64,000 nt of DNA, from positions 688,030 to 752,029 of the forward strand of contig NZ_JAMOKG010000002.1 in the NCBI RefSeq assembly GCF_023656565.1, in the 5' to 3' direction. Numbering within the stretch: position 1 is the first letter of the stretch; each line of letters opens with the position of its first letter. Both the position numbers and the translations under genes were made by a program. Origin of the DNA: Flavobacterium tyrosinilyticum. GTDB lineage: Bacteria; Bacteroidota; Bacteroidia; Flavobacteriales; Flavobacteriaceae. The notes below the pieces were generated by a model. The model made no database searches and was not told where the DNA came from. It was given only the letters and a program-made list of their open reading frames with translations. Positions 21,941-32,586 of the stretch are shown in pieces.

Positions 21941-24487
21941 TTATTGATTCGTTGGCTCTTCGGCTTTATGAATCTCAACTGATAATTCTTGAGAATCTTC
22001 TTTTAAGTCCATCATAATTTCATCACCAGAATGTATTTTTGAAGTGATGATTTCTTCAGCCAGCAAATCTTCAACGTATTTCTGAATCGCTCTTTTCAGC
22101 GGTCTTGCTCCAAATTGTTTGTCAAAACCTTTTTCAGCGATAAACGCTTTTGCTTTATCAGTTAAGCTTAATTTGTAGCCTAACTCTGCAATGCGAGAGT
22201 ATAGTTTTTTCAATTCGATTTCGATAATCAAATCAATATCAGCTTTCTCTAATGCATTAAATACAATTACGTCATCTATTCTGTTTAAGAATTCAGGAGC
22301 AAAAGTTTTCTTCAAAGCGTTTTCGATAATGCTTTTTGAGTTTTCATCAGCTTGAGCTGTTCTTGCGGCAGTACCAAATCCAACACCTTGTCCGAAATCT
22401 TTCAACTGACGAGCACCAACGTTAGAGGTCATGATAATGATAGTGTTTTTAAAGTCAATTTTACGACCTAAACTATCGGTTAAATATCCGTCATCTAAAA
22501 CTTGAAGCATCATGTTGAATACATCTGGATGCGCTTTTTCGATCTCATCTAAAAGAACTACACAGTAAGGTTTTCTACGAACTTTCTCAGTCAATTGACC
22601 ACCTTCTTCGTATCCAACGTATCCTGGAGGCGCTCCAACTAAACGAGAAATCGCAAATTTCTCCATGTATTCACTCATGTCAATACGAACTAAAGCATCT
22701 TCAGAATCAAATAATTCTTTTGCTAATACTTTTGCCAACTGTGTTTTACCAACACCAGTCTGACCTAAGAAAATGAATGAACCAATTGGTTTGTTCGGAT
22801 CTTTAAGTCCAGCTCTGTTACGCTGAATAGAACGAGCGATTTTTAAAACAGCTTCATTTTGACCAATTACTTTATTCTGAATCAATTCAGGCAATTGAGC
22901 CAATTTGTTGCTTTCTGTTTGAGCAATTCTGTTAACAGGAATTCCAGTCATCATAGAAACAACATCGGCTACGTTATCTTCTGTAACTTCAATTCTGTTG
23001 TTTTTAGAATCTTCTTCCCATTGTTCTTGTGCTGTAGCAAGATCTTTTTCTATACGTTTTTCATCATCGCGAAGTTTGGCTGCTTCTTCATATTTTTGTT
23101 TTTTAACAACCATATTTTTCATTTCGCGAACTTCCTCTAACTGACGTTCTAAATCCAAAATTTGTTTTGGAACATCGATGTTAGTGATGTGTACACGTGA
23201 ACCAGCTTCGTCCATTGCATCGATTGCTTTGTCTGGTAAGAAACGCTCAGACATATATCTGTTTGTTAGCTTAACACACGCTTCAATAGCTTCTGGAGTG
23301 TAAGTTACGTTGTGGTGATCTTCGTATTTATCTTTTACGTTGTTCAAAATTGCGATTGTTTCTTCAACAGAAGTTGGTTCCACAATTACTTTTTGAAAAC
23401 GTCTTTCTAAAGCACCATCTTTTTCAATATATTGTCTGTACTCATCAAGAGTGGTAGCACCAATACATTGAATTTCTCCTCTAGCTAAAGCAGGTTTGAA
23501 CATGTTTGAAGCATCAAGAGAACCTGTTGCTCCACCAGCGCCTACAATAGTGTGGATTTCGTCAATAAAAAGAATAATATCGTCGTTTTTCTCCAGCTCG
23601 TTCATTACGGCTTTCATTCTTTCCTCAAATTGTCCTCTGTATTTTGTTCCTGCAACTAAACTTGCAAGATCAAGAGTTACAACACGTTTGTGGAAAAGGA
23701 TACGCGATACTTTCTTTTGGATAATACGTAGAGCAAGTCCTTCTGCAATAGCAGATTTACCAACTCCAGGTTCTCCAATAAGAAGCGGATTGTTCTTTTT
23801 TCTACGGCTTAAAATTTGCGATACACGCTCAATTTCTTTTTCACGTCCTACAACAGGGTCTAATTTTCCTTCTTCGGCCATTTCTGTTAAATCTCTCCCA
23901 AAATTATCTAAAACTGGAGTCTTAGATTTTTTGTTTGACTTATTGGCGGGATTATTAAAACTGCTTTCTTTAAGACTGTCATCTTGTCCTGAATCATCAT
24001 TATATGATTCGTTTCTTGGCAAGTTTTCTAAGAATTCTTCTTCGTTTGGAGTCATATTTAAATACTGTTCTTTAGCTACGTCATAATCTATTTTTAGTTT
24101 ATTCAATAGCTTGGTTGTTGGATCGTTTTCGTTTCTCAAGATACATAACAGCAAATGTGCCGTGCTTATCGATGAACTTTGAAATACTTTTGCTTCAAGA
24201 AAAGTGGTCTTCAGGGCTCTTTCTGCCTGTCGGGTAAGATGAAGGTTTTTCTTTTCTGCATTTACTTCAACGCTCAAGTTGGCAGGGCTAAGTACTTCTA
24301 CTTTTCTGCGTAAATGATCTAAATCGACAGCTAGGTTATTAAGTATATGAATAGCTTTTCCGTTACCATCTCTTAAAATACCTAGCATAAGATGTTCTGT
24401 ACCAATAAAGTCGTGCCCTAAACGAAGAGCTTCTTCCTTACTGTACGTAATTACATCTTTTACTCTTGGTGAAAAATTATCATCCAT
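21941..24487 (-). CDS. clpC: ATP-dependent Clp protease ATP-binding subunit ClpC
   Basis: This Hsp100 unfoldase, 848 residues, works with ClpP to degrade proteins. The double Clp N-domain is residues 1-145 (RLGHDFIGTEHLMLGILRDG). The first AAA module has Walker A GEPGVGKS near 239. A UVR/M-domain region with YEEAAKLRDDEKRIE lies near 460, which identifies ClpC rather than ClpA. The second AAA module has GQTGVGKT near 577. It is divergent from gyrA with 257 bases between the starts, and has its own terminator, so it is probably monocistronic. Confidence 0.96.
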   Translation of the reverse strand: MDDNFSPRVKDVITYSKEEALRLGHDFIGTEHLMLGILRDGNGKAIHILNNLAVDLDHLRRKVEVLSPANLSVEVNAEKKNLHLTRQAERALKTTFLEAKVFQSSSISTAHLLLCILRNENDPTTKLLNKLKIDYDVAKEQYLNMTPNEEEFLENLPRNESYNDDSGQDDSLKESSFNNPANKSNKKSKTPVLDNFGRDLTEMAEEGKLDPVVGREKEIERVSQILSRRKKNNPLLIGEPGVGKSAIAEGLALRIIQKKVSRILFHKRVVTLDLASLVAGTKYRGQFEERMKAVMNELEKNDDIILFIDEIHTIVGAGGATGSLDASNMFKPALARGEIQCIGATTLDEYRQYIEKDGALERRFQKVIVEPTSVEETIAILNNVKDKYEDHHNVTYTPEAIEACVKLTNRYMSERFLPDKAIDAMDEAGSRVHITNIDVPKQILDLERQLEEVREMKNMVVKKQKYEEAAKLRDDEKRIEKDLATAQEQWEEDSKNNRIEVTEDNVADVVSMMTGIPVNRIAQTESNKLAQLPELIQNKVIGQNEAVLKIARSIQRNRAGLKDPNKPIGSFIFLGQTGVGKTQLAKVLAKELFDSEDALVRIDMSEYMEKFAISRLVGAPPGYVGYEEGGQLTEKVRRKPYCVVLLDEIEKAHPDVFNMMLQVLDDGYLTDSLGRKIDFKNTIIIMTSNVGARQLKDFGQGVGFGTAARTAQADENSKSIIENALKKTFAPEFLNRIDDVIVFNALEKADIDLIIEIELKKLYSRIAELGYKLSLTDKAKAFIAEKGFDKQFGARPLKRAIQKYVEDLLAEEIITSKIHSGDEIMMDLKEDSQELSVEIHKAEEPTNQ

Positions 24488-24744
24488 AATATATAATTGG
24501 TATTGTAAATTTAGTGAATTACTGTTTTAAAAACAAAAACCGTACCTTCAAGAACTACTGTCAGCTAATAGACGAAAAAAAAGACAATAAAAGAGTTAAA
24601 AAACGCTTAATTTATTAACTAAAAGCGGAAATAAAGTTGTTAATAAATCATTTAAATAAGTGTAAGGAAATGGCTGAAAAAATTTTAAAAAAACGTATCT
24701 TGGCACGCTTTGAAAACTAATATAATTATTTAATATAACAACTT

Positions 24745-27384
24745 ATGTCTGAAGGAGAAAAGTTAATTCCTATTAACATAGAGGATGAAATGAAGTCAGC
24801 TTACATCGATTACTCGATGTCAGTAATTGTATCGAGAGCACTTCCTGATGTTAGAGATGGCTTGAAACCAGTGCATCGAAGAGTTCTTTATGGAATGTAT
24901 GATTTAGGTGTAACGTCAAGATCTGCCCACAAAAAGTCTGCAAGAATTGTAGGGGAGGTTCTGGGTAAGTACCACCCACACGGTGATACCTCTGTTTATG
25001 ATGCAATGGTACGTATGGCGCAGGAATGGAGTATGCGTTATTTATTAGTTGACGGACAAGGTAACTTTGGATCTGTCGATGGAGATAGTCCAGCAGCAAT
25101 GCGTTATACTGAGGCCAGAATGCGTAAAATCTCAGAAGATATTATGGCAGATATCGAAAAAGAAACAGTTGATTTTCAGCTGAACTTTGACGATACTTTA
25201 TATGAGCCAAAAGTAATGCCGACAAGAGTTCCTACTTTATTAGTAAATGGAGCAACTGGTATTGCGGTTGGTATGGCGACTAATATGCCACCACACAATT
25301 TAACTGAAGTTATCAATGGTACTTTAGCATACTTAGATAATAATGATATTGAGGTTGACGAATTAATCACACATATTAAAGCTCCTGATTTTCCAACGGG
25401 AGGTGTAATATATGGTTATGAAGGCGTTCGTGAAGCTTTTAAAACAGGTAGAGGACGTATTGTAATGCGTGCTAAAGTTGGTTTTGAAGAAGTGGACGGA
25501 AGAGAGTGTATCATTGTTACTGAAATTCCATATCAGGTTAACAAAGCCGAAATGATCAAACGTACGGCTGACTTGGTTAACGAGAAAAAAATTGAAGGTA
25601 TTGCGAACATTCGTGACGAATCTGATAGAAATGGTATGCGTATCGTTTATATCTTGAAACGAGATGCTACACCAAACGTGGTTTTAAATACCTTATATAA
25701 ATATACTTCATTACAATCTTCTTTTAGTGTAAATAATATTGCATTAGTAAAAGGCCGTCCGCAAATGTTGAATCTGAAAGATATGATTCATTATTTTATT
25801 GAGCACCGCCACGAAGTTGTAGTTAGAAGAACACAGTTTGAATTACGTAAGGCAGAAGAGAGAGCTCATATCTTAGAAGGGTTAATTATTGCTTCTGACA
25901 ATATCGACGAAGTAATTGCGTTAATCAGAGGATCTAAAAACACAGATGAAGCTAGAGAGAAATTAATCGAAAGATTTAAATTATCAGATATTCAAGCTCG
26001 TGCTATTGTTGAGATGCGTTTACGTCAGTTAACAGGTCTGGAGCAAGATAAATTAAGAGCTGAGTTTGAAGAATTAATGAAGTTAATTGAGCATTTGAAA
26101 GCTTTATTAGCAGATGTTAATTTGAGAACAGATTTGATTAAAGAAGAGCTTACAGAAATTCGTGATAAATACGGTGACGAAAGACGTTCTCAAATCGAGT
26201 ATTCTGGAGGAGATGTGAGTATAGAAGATTTAATTGCTGACGAAAATGTAGTTATTACAATTTCGCACGCAGGTTATATCAAACGTACAAATCTTACTGA
26301 ATACAAAACGCAAAATAGAGGAGGAGTTGGACAGAAAAGTGCTGGAACAAGAGATCAAGATTTCTTAGAGCACATGTTCGTGGCAACAAACCACCAATAT
26401 ATGATGTTCTTTACCCAAAAAGGAAAATGTTTCTGGATGCGTGTTTACGAAATTCCAGAAGGAAGTAAAACAGCAAAAGGTAGAGCAATTCAGAACTTGG
26501 TAAATATTGAAAGTGATGATAAGGTAAAAGCTTTCATTTGTACACAAGATTTAAAAGACAAAGATTATATCAATACGCATAATCTTGTAATGGTAACCAA
26601 ACAAGGTCAGGTGAAGAAAACTTCTTTAGAGAAATATTCTAAGCCAAGAGCAAATGGAGTTGCTGCCATTACAATTAAAGAAGGAGATGAATTAATTGGA
26701 GCTCAGTTGACAAACGGAGAAAGCCAAATTATCTTAGCGGTTAAATCTGGTAAATTAGTTCGTTTTGAAGAAACTAAAACACGTCCGATGGGAAGAACAG
26801 CTTCTGGAGTTCGTGGAATTACGTTAAAAGATGAAACTGACGAGGTAATCGGAATGGTTACTGTAGATAAAAACGATATTTCTACTTCTCAAATCTTAGT
26901 TGTAACGGAGAACGGATACGGAAAACGTACTAAATTGGTTGACGACGACGGAGAAGACGTGTACAGAATTACAAACCGTGGAGGTAAAGGGGTTAAAACG
27001 CTTAATATCACAGATAAAACAGGTAAATTGATCTCGATCAACGCTGTTACTGATGCAGATGACTTAATGATTATTAATAAATCTGGATTAACGATTAGAA
27101 TGGCAATCGAAGATTTACGTGTTATGGGACGTGCAACTCAAGGTGTTCGATTGATTAATCTTAAAGGTAAAGATTCTATTGCAGCTGTAACAACTGTAAT
27201 GAAAGATGATGCCGAAGAAGTAGAATTAGATGAAGATGGAAACGTAATCGGTGCAATTGAGAGAGTTAAACCAGATTTGGAGGTTCTAGAAGATGATGGA
27301 TCTGTAGAAGAGGAAGACGACTCTGATGATGAAGTAGAAGAGGAAGACGATGCTGAAGCAGAAGACGAAGAGTCTGAAGAATAA
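24745..27384 (+). CDS. gyrA: DNA gyrase subunit A
   Basis: With GyrB, this enzyme introduces negative supercoils using ATP. The 879-residue product has the catalytic tyrosine at Y121 ([10 protein letters not shown]) and the GyrA box QNRGGVG at 523-529, which marks it as gyrase and not ParC. In the quinolone-resistance region, [12 protein letters not shown], Thr82 is at the position of E. coli Ser83, Ser83 at Ala84, and Asp86 at Asp87. The last 35 residues are strongly acidic ([20 protein letters not shown]). A TPR gene follows after 39 bases with no terminator between, so the two are probably co-transcribed. Confidence 0.97.
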   Translation: MSEGEKLIPINIEDEMKSAYIDYSMSVIVSRALPDVRDGLKPVHRRVLYGMYDLGVTSRSAHKKSARIVGEVLGKYHPHGDTSVYDAMVRMAQEWSMRYLLVDGQGNFGSVDGDSPAAMRYTEARMRKISEDIMADIEKETVDFQLNFDDTLYEPKVMPTRVPTLLVNGATGIAVGMATNMPPHNLTEVINGTLAYLDNNDIEVDELITHIKAPDFPTGGVIYGYEGVREAFKTGRGRIVMRAKVGFEEVDGRECIIVTEIPYQVNKAEMIKRTADLVNEKKIEGIANIRDESDRNGMRIVYILKRDATPNVVLNTLYKYTSLQSSFSVNNIALVKGRPQMLNLKDMIHYFIEHRHEVVVRRTQFELRKAEERAHILEGLIIASDNIDEVIALIRGSKNTDEAREKLIERFKLSDIQARAIVEMRLRQLTGLEQDKLRAEFEELMKLIEHLKALLADVNLRTDLIKEELTEIRDKYGDERRSQIEYSGGDVSIEDLIADENVVITISHAGYIKRTNLTEYKTQNRGGVGQKSAGTRDQDFLEHMFVATNHQYMMFFTQKGKCFWMRVYEIPEGSKTAKGRAIQNLVNIESDDKVKAFICTQDLKDKDYINTHNLVMVTKQGQVKKTSLEKYSKPRANGVAAITIKEGDELIGAQLTNGESQIILAVKSGKLVRFEETKTRPMGRTASGVRGITLKDETDEVIGMVTVDKNDISTSQILVVTENGYGKRTKLVDDDGEDVYRITNRGGKGVKTLNITDKTGKLISINAVTDADDLMIINKSGLTIRMAIEDLRVMGRATQGVRLINLKGKDSIAAVTTVMKDDAEEVELDEDGNVIGAIERVKPDLEVLEDDGSVEEEDDSDDEVEEEDDAEAEDEESEE

Positions 27385-27423
27385 GTGAAAACAGAAAATT
27401 AAATACAAACAAATAATACCATT

Positions 27424-28692
27424 ATGAAAAGTAAATATGTAATACTTGCATCAGCATTACTGATCTCTGTAGCTACGTTTGCTCAGAAAGATCAAATTAA
27501 GAATGCTGAAAAGGCATTAAAAGGCGGAGATGCACAAGGTGCTCTTGCTCAATTGAAAGATGCAGAGAACTTAATTGCAAATGCTAAAGATACAGAACAA
27601 GCGCAATATTATTTCGTTCAAGGAAATGCTTTTCTTGACCTTGCAAACAAAAAGGTTGAAGAAGGTAAAAACTTGTTAGCAGCAGCGGACAGCTACAAAA
27701 AGTTAATTGATGTAGAAAAAACTTCAGGAAAACAAAAATATTCTACACAAGCAGCAGCGTCAATTACTAACATTAAAGGATTGCTGATTAATTCTGCAAT
27801 TGCTGACACGCAAGTAAACAAGCATGCTGAAGGTGCAAAGAAATTGTTTGAAGCATACGAGTTAGACAGGAAAGATACAATCAACTTGTATTATGCGGCT
27901 TCTACAGCTGTGAATTCACAAGATTATGATCTTGCTTTGCCAATGTATGAAGAGTTGAAAAAATTAAACTTTTCTGGAAAAGGAACTTTGTACTTAGCTG
28001 TAAACAAAGCTAACGGAAGTGAAGATAACTTTGCTAACGCTAAAGAAAGAGATTTAGCTGTTAAATTAGGAACTCACGAAAAACCTAAAACGGAAGCTAT
28101 TCCTTCTAAAAGAGGTGAAATCTACAAAAACTTAGCCTTAATTTTAGTTCAAAAAGGACGTACAGAAGATGCTAAAAAAGCAATCTCTGATGCTAGAAAA
28201 GCAAACCCAGAAGATTCTTCTTTAATTCTAACTGAAGCTAATTTATACTTAGAAAGTAAAGATTACGAGACGTACAAAAAATTAGTTGGTGAAGCTTTAG
28301 AAAAAGACCCGAAAAATGCTGATTTAGTATTCAATTTAGGAGTAATTAGCTCTGGAGCTAAAAACACTGCTGACGCAGAGAAATATTACTTAAAAGCAAT
28401 TGAAATCAATCCTGACTATACAAATGCTTATTTAAATCTTGCTGCTTTAAAATTAGAAGCTGAAAAACCAATCATCGACGAGATGAATAAATTAGGTACT
28501 TCTGCTAAAGACATGAAACGTTACGATGTTTTAAAAGCACAAAGAGAAGCTGTTTTCAAAGGAGTTATTCCTTACCTTAAAAAAGCTAACGAATTAGATC
28601 CTAAAAACGAGGATGTTTCTAAAACATTATTAGGAGTTTACAATGCTCTTGAAATGACTGCAGAAGCTAAAGCTTTGAAGGCAAAAATGTAA
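27424..28692 (+). CDS. Exported TPR-repeat protein
   Basis: This 422-residue protein has a signal peptide (MKSKYVILASALLISVATFA, cleavage before QKDQ) and then TPR-type helical pairs. The clearest are near residues 235-270 (IYKNLALILVQKGRTEDAKK) and 295-345 (ADLVFNLGVISSGAKNTADA, then YYLKAIEINPDYTNAYLNLA). TPR proteins act as periplasmic scaffolds. It follows gyrA by 39 bases and ends at a strong palindromic terminator shared with the convergent osmC gene. Coupling with gyrase has no obvious meaning beyond co-transcription. Confidence 0.85.
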   Translation: MKSKYVILASALLISVATFAQKDQIKNAEKALKGGDAQGALAQLKDAENLIANAKDTEQAQYYFVQGNAFLDLANKKVEEGKNLLAAADSYKKLIDVEKTSGKQKYSTQAAASITNIKGLLINSAIADTQVNKHAEGAKKLFEAYELDRKDTINLYYAASTAVNSQDYDLALPMYEELKKLNFSGKGTLYLAVNKANGSEDNFANAKERDLAVKLGTHEKPKTEAIPSKRGEIYKNLALILVQKGRTEDAKKAISDARKANPEDSSLILTEANLYLESKDYETYKKLVGEALEKDPKNADLVFNLGVISSGAKNTADAEKYYLKAIEINPDYTNAYLNLAALKLEAEKPIIDEMNKLGTSAKDMKRYDVLKAQREAVFKGVIPYLKKANELDPKNEDVSKTLLGVYNALEMTAEAKALKAKM

Positions 28693-28712
28693 TTACAAGC
28701 TTTTTAAAATAT

Positions 28713-28747
28713 AAAAAAACCATTCACCGCGGTGAATGGTTTTTTTT
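28713..28747. terminator. Perfect bidirectional terminator
   Basis: AAAAAACCATTCACCGC and its exact reverse complement form a palindrome that ends in T-runs on both strands. It serves the TPR gene and, from the other side, the osmC-like gene. Confidence 0.9.
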
Positions 28748-28753
28748 ATGCTT

Positions 28754-29173
28754 TTAGCTGATTAATTCAGCAGATAAAGTAATGGTGGTATTTAATAGTT
28801 TTGATATCGGACAGATCTCTTTTGCTTTGTTTGCAGTTGCTGTAAATTCTTCTGCAGAGATTGAAGGAACTTTTCCTTTTAAATCTAAATGAATTAAAGT
28901 GATAGATCCATCTTCAAAAGTTACTGTCGCTTCTGTAGTTAAATCATCGGCTGTAAAGCCTGCTTCGTTCAATAAAAAACTTAATTGCATGGTAAAACAG
29001 CCCGAATGCGCCGCTGCAACCAATTCTTCTGGATTTGTACCAACGCCATCAGCAAATCTTGTTTTAAATGACAGTTGTGCATTATCTAAAGTGGTGCTTT
29101 GTGTGCTTATTGTTCCTTTTCCTTCCATACCGGTTCCTTGCCAGTTGGCGTGTGCTTTTCTTGTAAATTTCAT
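28754..29173 (-). CDS. OsmC-family peroxide-detoxifying protein
   Basis: This 139-residue protein belongs to the OsmC/Ohr fold, which reduces organic hydroperoxides with two cysteines. The pair is C59 (AAAHSGCFTMQL) and C121 (KEICPISKLL), at the usual spacing. NPEELVAAAHSGCF is the signature around the first cysteine. OsmC rather than Ohr is chosen by the N-terminal TRKAHANWQGTGMEGKG pattern. A TATATTTG box at 29239-29246 on the minus strand could be its promoter. It stands alone between two non-coding regions. Confidence 0.92.
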   Translation of the reverse strand: MKFTRKAHANWQGTGMEGKGTISTQSTTLDNAQLSFKTRFADGVGTNPEELVAAAHSGCFTMQLSFLLNEAGFTADDLTTEATVTFEDGSITLIHLDLKGKVPSISAEEFTATANKAKEICPISKLLNTTITLSAELIS

Positions 29174-29321
29174 ATTCTCTTTATTTTAAAATTAGTGTTA
29201 AATGTTATTTGCTTGATTATTAGTTAATAGTGGTAACTCAAATATAATCAATATTTTGCAGAATAGTTTTATGAAATTTAATGAGATTGTTAAGTTTTGG
29301 GTTTTAGGTTGTAGTGAGTTT

Positions 29322-29536
29322 TAACCGCAAAGTACGCAAGGGTTTACGCAAAGCACGCAAAGTTTTTAAGTTTGTTCAAGGTTTTATAATCTTTGTCAAA
29401 GTTTGAAACTTTGACAAAGTTTTGCGTCATAAAAAAAGACACAATGATTGTCATTGCATCTTTTTAAATTATAAAAAAATAAAATTCCAAATTCCAATTA
29501 AGCGTTGTTAATTGGAATTTAAAAAATTGGAATTTC
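29322..29536. repeat. CGCAAAG array, hairpin and AATTCC repeat
   Basis: The 369-base gap between osmC and the DUF349 gene holds three pieces. ACCGCAAAGTACGCAAGGG and CGCAAAGCACGCAAAG repeat at a 9-base period (29322-29362). TTTGTCAAAGTTTGAAAC with its inverted partner (29391-29419) is a hairpin. AATTCCAAATTCCAATTAA and TTAATTGGAATTTAAAAA (29483-29536) form another inverted repeat. On the minus strand it could end DUF349 transcription. No gene was found here. Confidence 0.6.
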
Positions 29537-29542
29537 TAGTAT

Positions 29543-31522
29543 TTATTCTTGTCCCAAGTTTCTTAATTGTTTCAATTTATCTTTCCAAACTTCAAGGCTT
29601 TCTTTGTGAATGGCAATATTTTTACGAACTTCTGTAACTATTGAATTCTCTTTTTTAGCATTTTTAGTATTGGTAAAGAACTGAATGTTATTTTCTAACT
29701 GAAAGATTTCATTTTGAACTTCCTCAATTTTACGCATAATAAAGATTTTTTCATTGTCTAATTTGCGCGTATCATTGCTGTCAGATAAAGAATCAATGCG
29801 GTTTGCAAAACGCATCATTTCAGATTCTTTTTTGCTTAAGCTTAGTTTCTCAAAAAGAGCATCTAAGATTTTATTGAACTTTCCTTCGATATGTCTTCTT
29901 GAAAAAGGAACTTTTCCAAATCCTTTCCAAGTTTCAATATGAGCTTTTATGGCATCTAAATCTGTTTTGTGATCTCCAGTTAATTGGAAAGATCTTAAAG
30001 TGTCTAGGTATGTTTTTTTGTTGTCAAAAGCAGCAACTTCTTCACTGTTTTCTTCAGATTTATGTTCTTTTAATTTATCAAAATAATGGTTGCAGGCATC
30101 CTTAAATTCTTTCCAGATTTTATCGGAATATTTTTTAGGAACATGGCCAATTTGTTTCCATTCTTCCTGGATCTGTTTCATTACAGGAGTTGTAGCTGAG
30201 AAATCAGTGCTTTCCTGTAATTCTTTAGCTTTTGCAACAAGAGCCAGTTTTTTATTTAAATTATCGTTTTGGTCTTTTTTGATATCCTTATAGAAAGAAT
30301 TTTTGAAAGCGTTGAAGTTTCGAACAGCAGTTTTAAATGCTGCCCAAGTTTCTTCATTTACTTCAGAAGGTACTTTTCCAGCAGTGAAGAACTCGTTTCT
30401 TAACTCTTCTACTTTCTGAATCTGAATAAGCCATTGCGAATGAGAATTTACTTTTTCGCTTCCAAGGACTTCAATTTTAGCAATAATTTCTTTTTTGGTT
30501 TCAAGATTTTTTTGCTCGTTTGCTCTTTGGCTTTCAAATAAAAGTTCTCTTTTATCATGTATTTTTTTAGTCAATTCGCTAAATTGATTCCAGATGGCAT
30601 CACGGTGCTCTTTAGAAACGGGTCCTATTTCTTCTTTCCAGATTCTGTGCAAATCCTGTAATTCGCGGAAAGATTTACTTACATCGGTATCATTTACCAA
30701 TTCTTCAACGCGCGCTATAATCTTTTGTTTTAGTTCTAAATTATGTTTAAAATCTAAATCTCTAGCCTCACGATCTAAGTGTAGATAATCGTAGAAGTTT
30801 TCTACATGAAAATGGTAATTGTTCCAAACGTGATTGTATTTGTCTTTTGGAATTGCTCCAGCATTTTTCCATCTTTCTCTTAATTCATTAAAATGCTTAA
30901 GAGTGTCTTTGATGTTTTCTTGCGGATTGATTAATTCCTTTAATTCTTCAACAATAGCCAGACGATTCTCTAAATTGCTTTTTAGATTGGTTTGTAAATG
31001 TTTAAAATGAGCATTTCTTTTATCTCTAAAAACATTATAATATTCGTCAAATTTTGATTTTAAAGGAAGGTGATATTCAAATTCTTCATTAGGATCTGGA
31101 TTAGAAGCTAAAAATTCTTCTTTTTTCTCCTCTATAAGATGGTGATACTGTAGTAAAAAAGCTTTTTTGATTTCTTCAATATGATCTTTTACAGACATTA
31201 CTTTGTCTATATTAACCAATTTTTTAAGTTCATCAACAAGAGCGTCAAGTGAGAAAGTGTTGTAATCCTGCATAGGAATGTCATGACGATCTTTTAAAGT
31301 TTCGTCCTCACTTTCAGCAGCATTTGAACTTGTAATGACATCTAATGCTTCTTGATGATCATTTTCTTGTTTTTCTACTTCATTTTCAGTTTCTGAGACC
31401 AAATCTTTGGTCAAATTTTCAGAATCTGATGTTTCGATTGCATCATTTGCTACAGAATCATTTATTTCGATTCCAGATTTTCCGTCTGCTTCATGCAGGT
31501 TATCATTCTTTTCTTCTAACAT
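29543..31522 (-). CDS. DUF349 domain protein
   Basis: This 659-residue protein is started at 31522 (MLEEKNDNLHEADGKSG). The frame is open to 31588, but the extra 22 residues are hydrophobic and come from AT-rich leader DNA. The N-terminal 110 residues are acidic and disordered-looking. The remainder is a series of about five DUF349 repeats of about 70 residues, each long and helical with W-K-x-x-G-x-V/I-P-x-K/E patterns (EEWKQIGHVPKKYSDKIWKE, ETWKGFGKVPFSRRHIEGKF). DUF349 proteins are of unknown function. It is predicted cytoplasmic. Confidence 0.9.
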   Translation of the reverse strand: MLEEKNDNLHEADGKSGIEINDSVANDAIETSDSENLTKDLVSETENEVEKQENDHQEALDVITSSNAAESEDETLKDRHDIPMQDYNTFSLDALVDELKKLVNIDKVMSVKDHIEEIKKAFLLQYHHLIEEKKEEFLASNPDPNEEFEYHLPLKSKFDEYYNVFRDKRNAHFKHLQTNLKSNLENRLAIVEELKELINPQENIKDTLKHFNELRERWKNAGAIPKDKYNHVWNNYHFHVENFYDYLHLDREARDLDFKHNLELKQKIIARVEELVNDTDVSKSFRELQDLHRIWKEEIGPVSKEHRDAIWNQFSELTKKIHDKRELLFESQRANEQKNLETKKEIIAKIEVLGSEKVNSHSQWLIQIQKVEELRNEFFTAGKVPSEVNEETWAAFKTAVRNFNAFKNSFYKDIKKDQNDNLNKKLALVAKAKELQESTDFSATTPVMKQIQEEWKQIGHVPKKYSDKIWKEFKDACNHYFDKLKEHKSEENSEEVAAFDNKKTYLDTLRSFQLTGDHKTDLDAIKAHIETWKGFGKVPFSRRHIEGKFNKILDALFEKLSLSKKESEMMRFANRIDSLSDSNDTRKLDNEKIFIMRKIEEVQNEIFQLENNIQFFTNTKNAKKENSIVTEVRKNIAIHKESLEVWKDKLKQLRNLGQE

Positions 31523-31771
31523 CTTTAAAATGTATAAGGTTTTTATTTTTAACAATGCGAAAGATAGTAAAGGTGTTTCTAAATACAAAATAAATCACTT
31601 GTTTATACGGTATTTTACGATGAAATTCCTATTCTTTCTTAAAGTTTTCTAGTATGTTGAATCTGTTTTTAGCGAATTGCTGAAGGATATATAAATTCAA
31701 AATTGGCATTGTATCTAAAATAGACTCTCAATAATCCAATTTTTTAGGACTTATTTTGCTATTCTTTTAAA

Positions 31772-32518
31772 TTAAAAAAGAATCAATACTCCAGCTTCCA
31801 GTCCCCAATTATAGGTTCTGTTAGGACCGAAACCAGCGCTAGGGTGTATGTAAACAAGATTTGAGGGTGTTATTTTCCTTCCAAATTCAACAAAAGCATT
31901 ATTTTGAAAGCCTTCAATAACAGTATTGTAGCGAAGTGCTATATCTCCAGAAATCCAGTTTTTTCCAAAAAAATGCATTAACAGATTTTCTAAAAGTGCA
32001 GTGCTAATGTCGGAACGATCACTGTTTCCGGCAAAACTCTGCTGATATTCAACTGTAGTCAGTAGCAGAAACTTTTTTTGATTGAAATATCTTCCATAAA
32101 CCATAGCGGGCATGACAACCCATTTTCCAGTTCCAAAATTTGGATCTTCGGCTGTGTTAGAATAAACTCGGGTTCTTACCGCAATACCGTTGTTATTTCT
32201 TAAGTAAGGAATAAAACTGATTCCGCCTCCAACATCGCCAATGGCTGTCTTGTTGGTTGAAGTCGTATTAGTAGAAACCAAAGGAAGATCAAAACGTAAA
32301 TTCCAAGCTTTATTGCCAATTGGCAGTAAAAAACGAACTTGAGTTGTGTTAAAAGATCCTTTTTCGGTATCTAAATACTCATTATAAAATAGAATTGTTT
32401 TAAGAAAATAATGGTAGCGAGGCTCAGATAACGGACTTTGTATAGTGTCTGCGTTTTGAGCTGAAAGTAGGTTGTGTAATAAAAAAAATAAAATGCTAAG
32501 TAATTGTATTTTCTTCAT
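31772..32518 (-). CDS. Outer-membrane beta-barrel-like protein
   Basis: The product from the ATG at 32518 has 248 residues and a signal peptide (KKIQLLSILFFLLHNLLSAQ). The mature part alternates hydrophobic and polar residues with many Tyr/Phe and Asn, and ends in a hydrophobic strand plus Phe (LEAGVLILF), typical of outer-membrane barrels. I do not recognise a specific family. It lies 68 bases downstream of aroE on the same strand and could be co-transcribed. There is no obvious link to aromatic synthesis. Confidence 0.7.
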   Translation of the reverse strand: MKKIQLLSILFFLLHNLLSAQNADTIQSPLSEPRYHYFLKTILFYNEYLDTEKGSFNTTQVRFLLPIGNKAWNLRFDLPLVSTNTTSTNKTAIGDVGGGISFIPYLRNNNGIAVRTRVYSNTAEDPNFGTGKWVVMPAMVYGRYFNQKKFLLLTTVEYQQSFAGNSDRSDISTALLENLLMHFFGKNWISGDIALRYNTVIEGFQNNAFVEFGRKITPSNLVYIHPSAGFGPNRTYNWGLEAGVLILF

Positions 32519-32586
32519 AACCACTTGTTAGTTAGTGGATTAAAAGTACGAAAAATACATTAACATTTTATTTTTTGATACTTATT

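Noticed and set aside
23496..24086. 196-codon open frame opposite clpC
   Set aside because: It is antisense to the highly conserved clpC coding region and has no recognisable domain or start signal.
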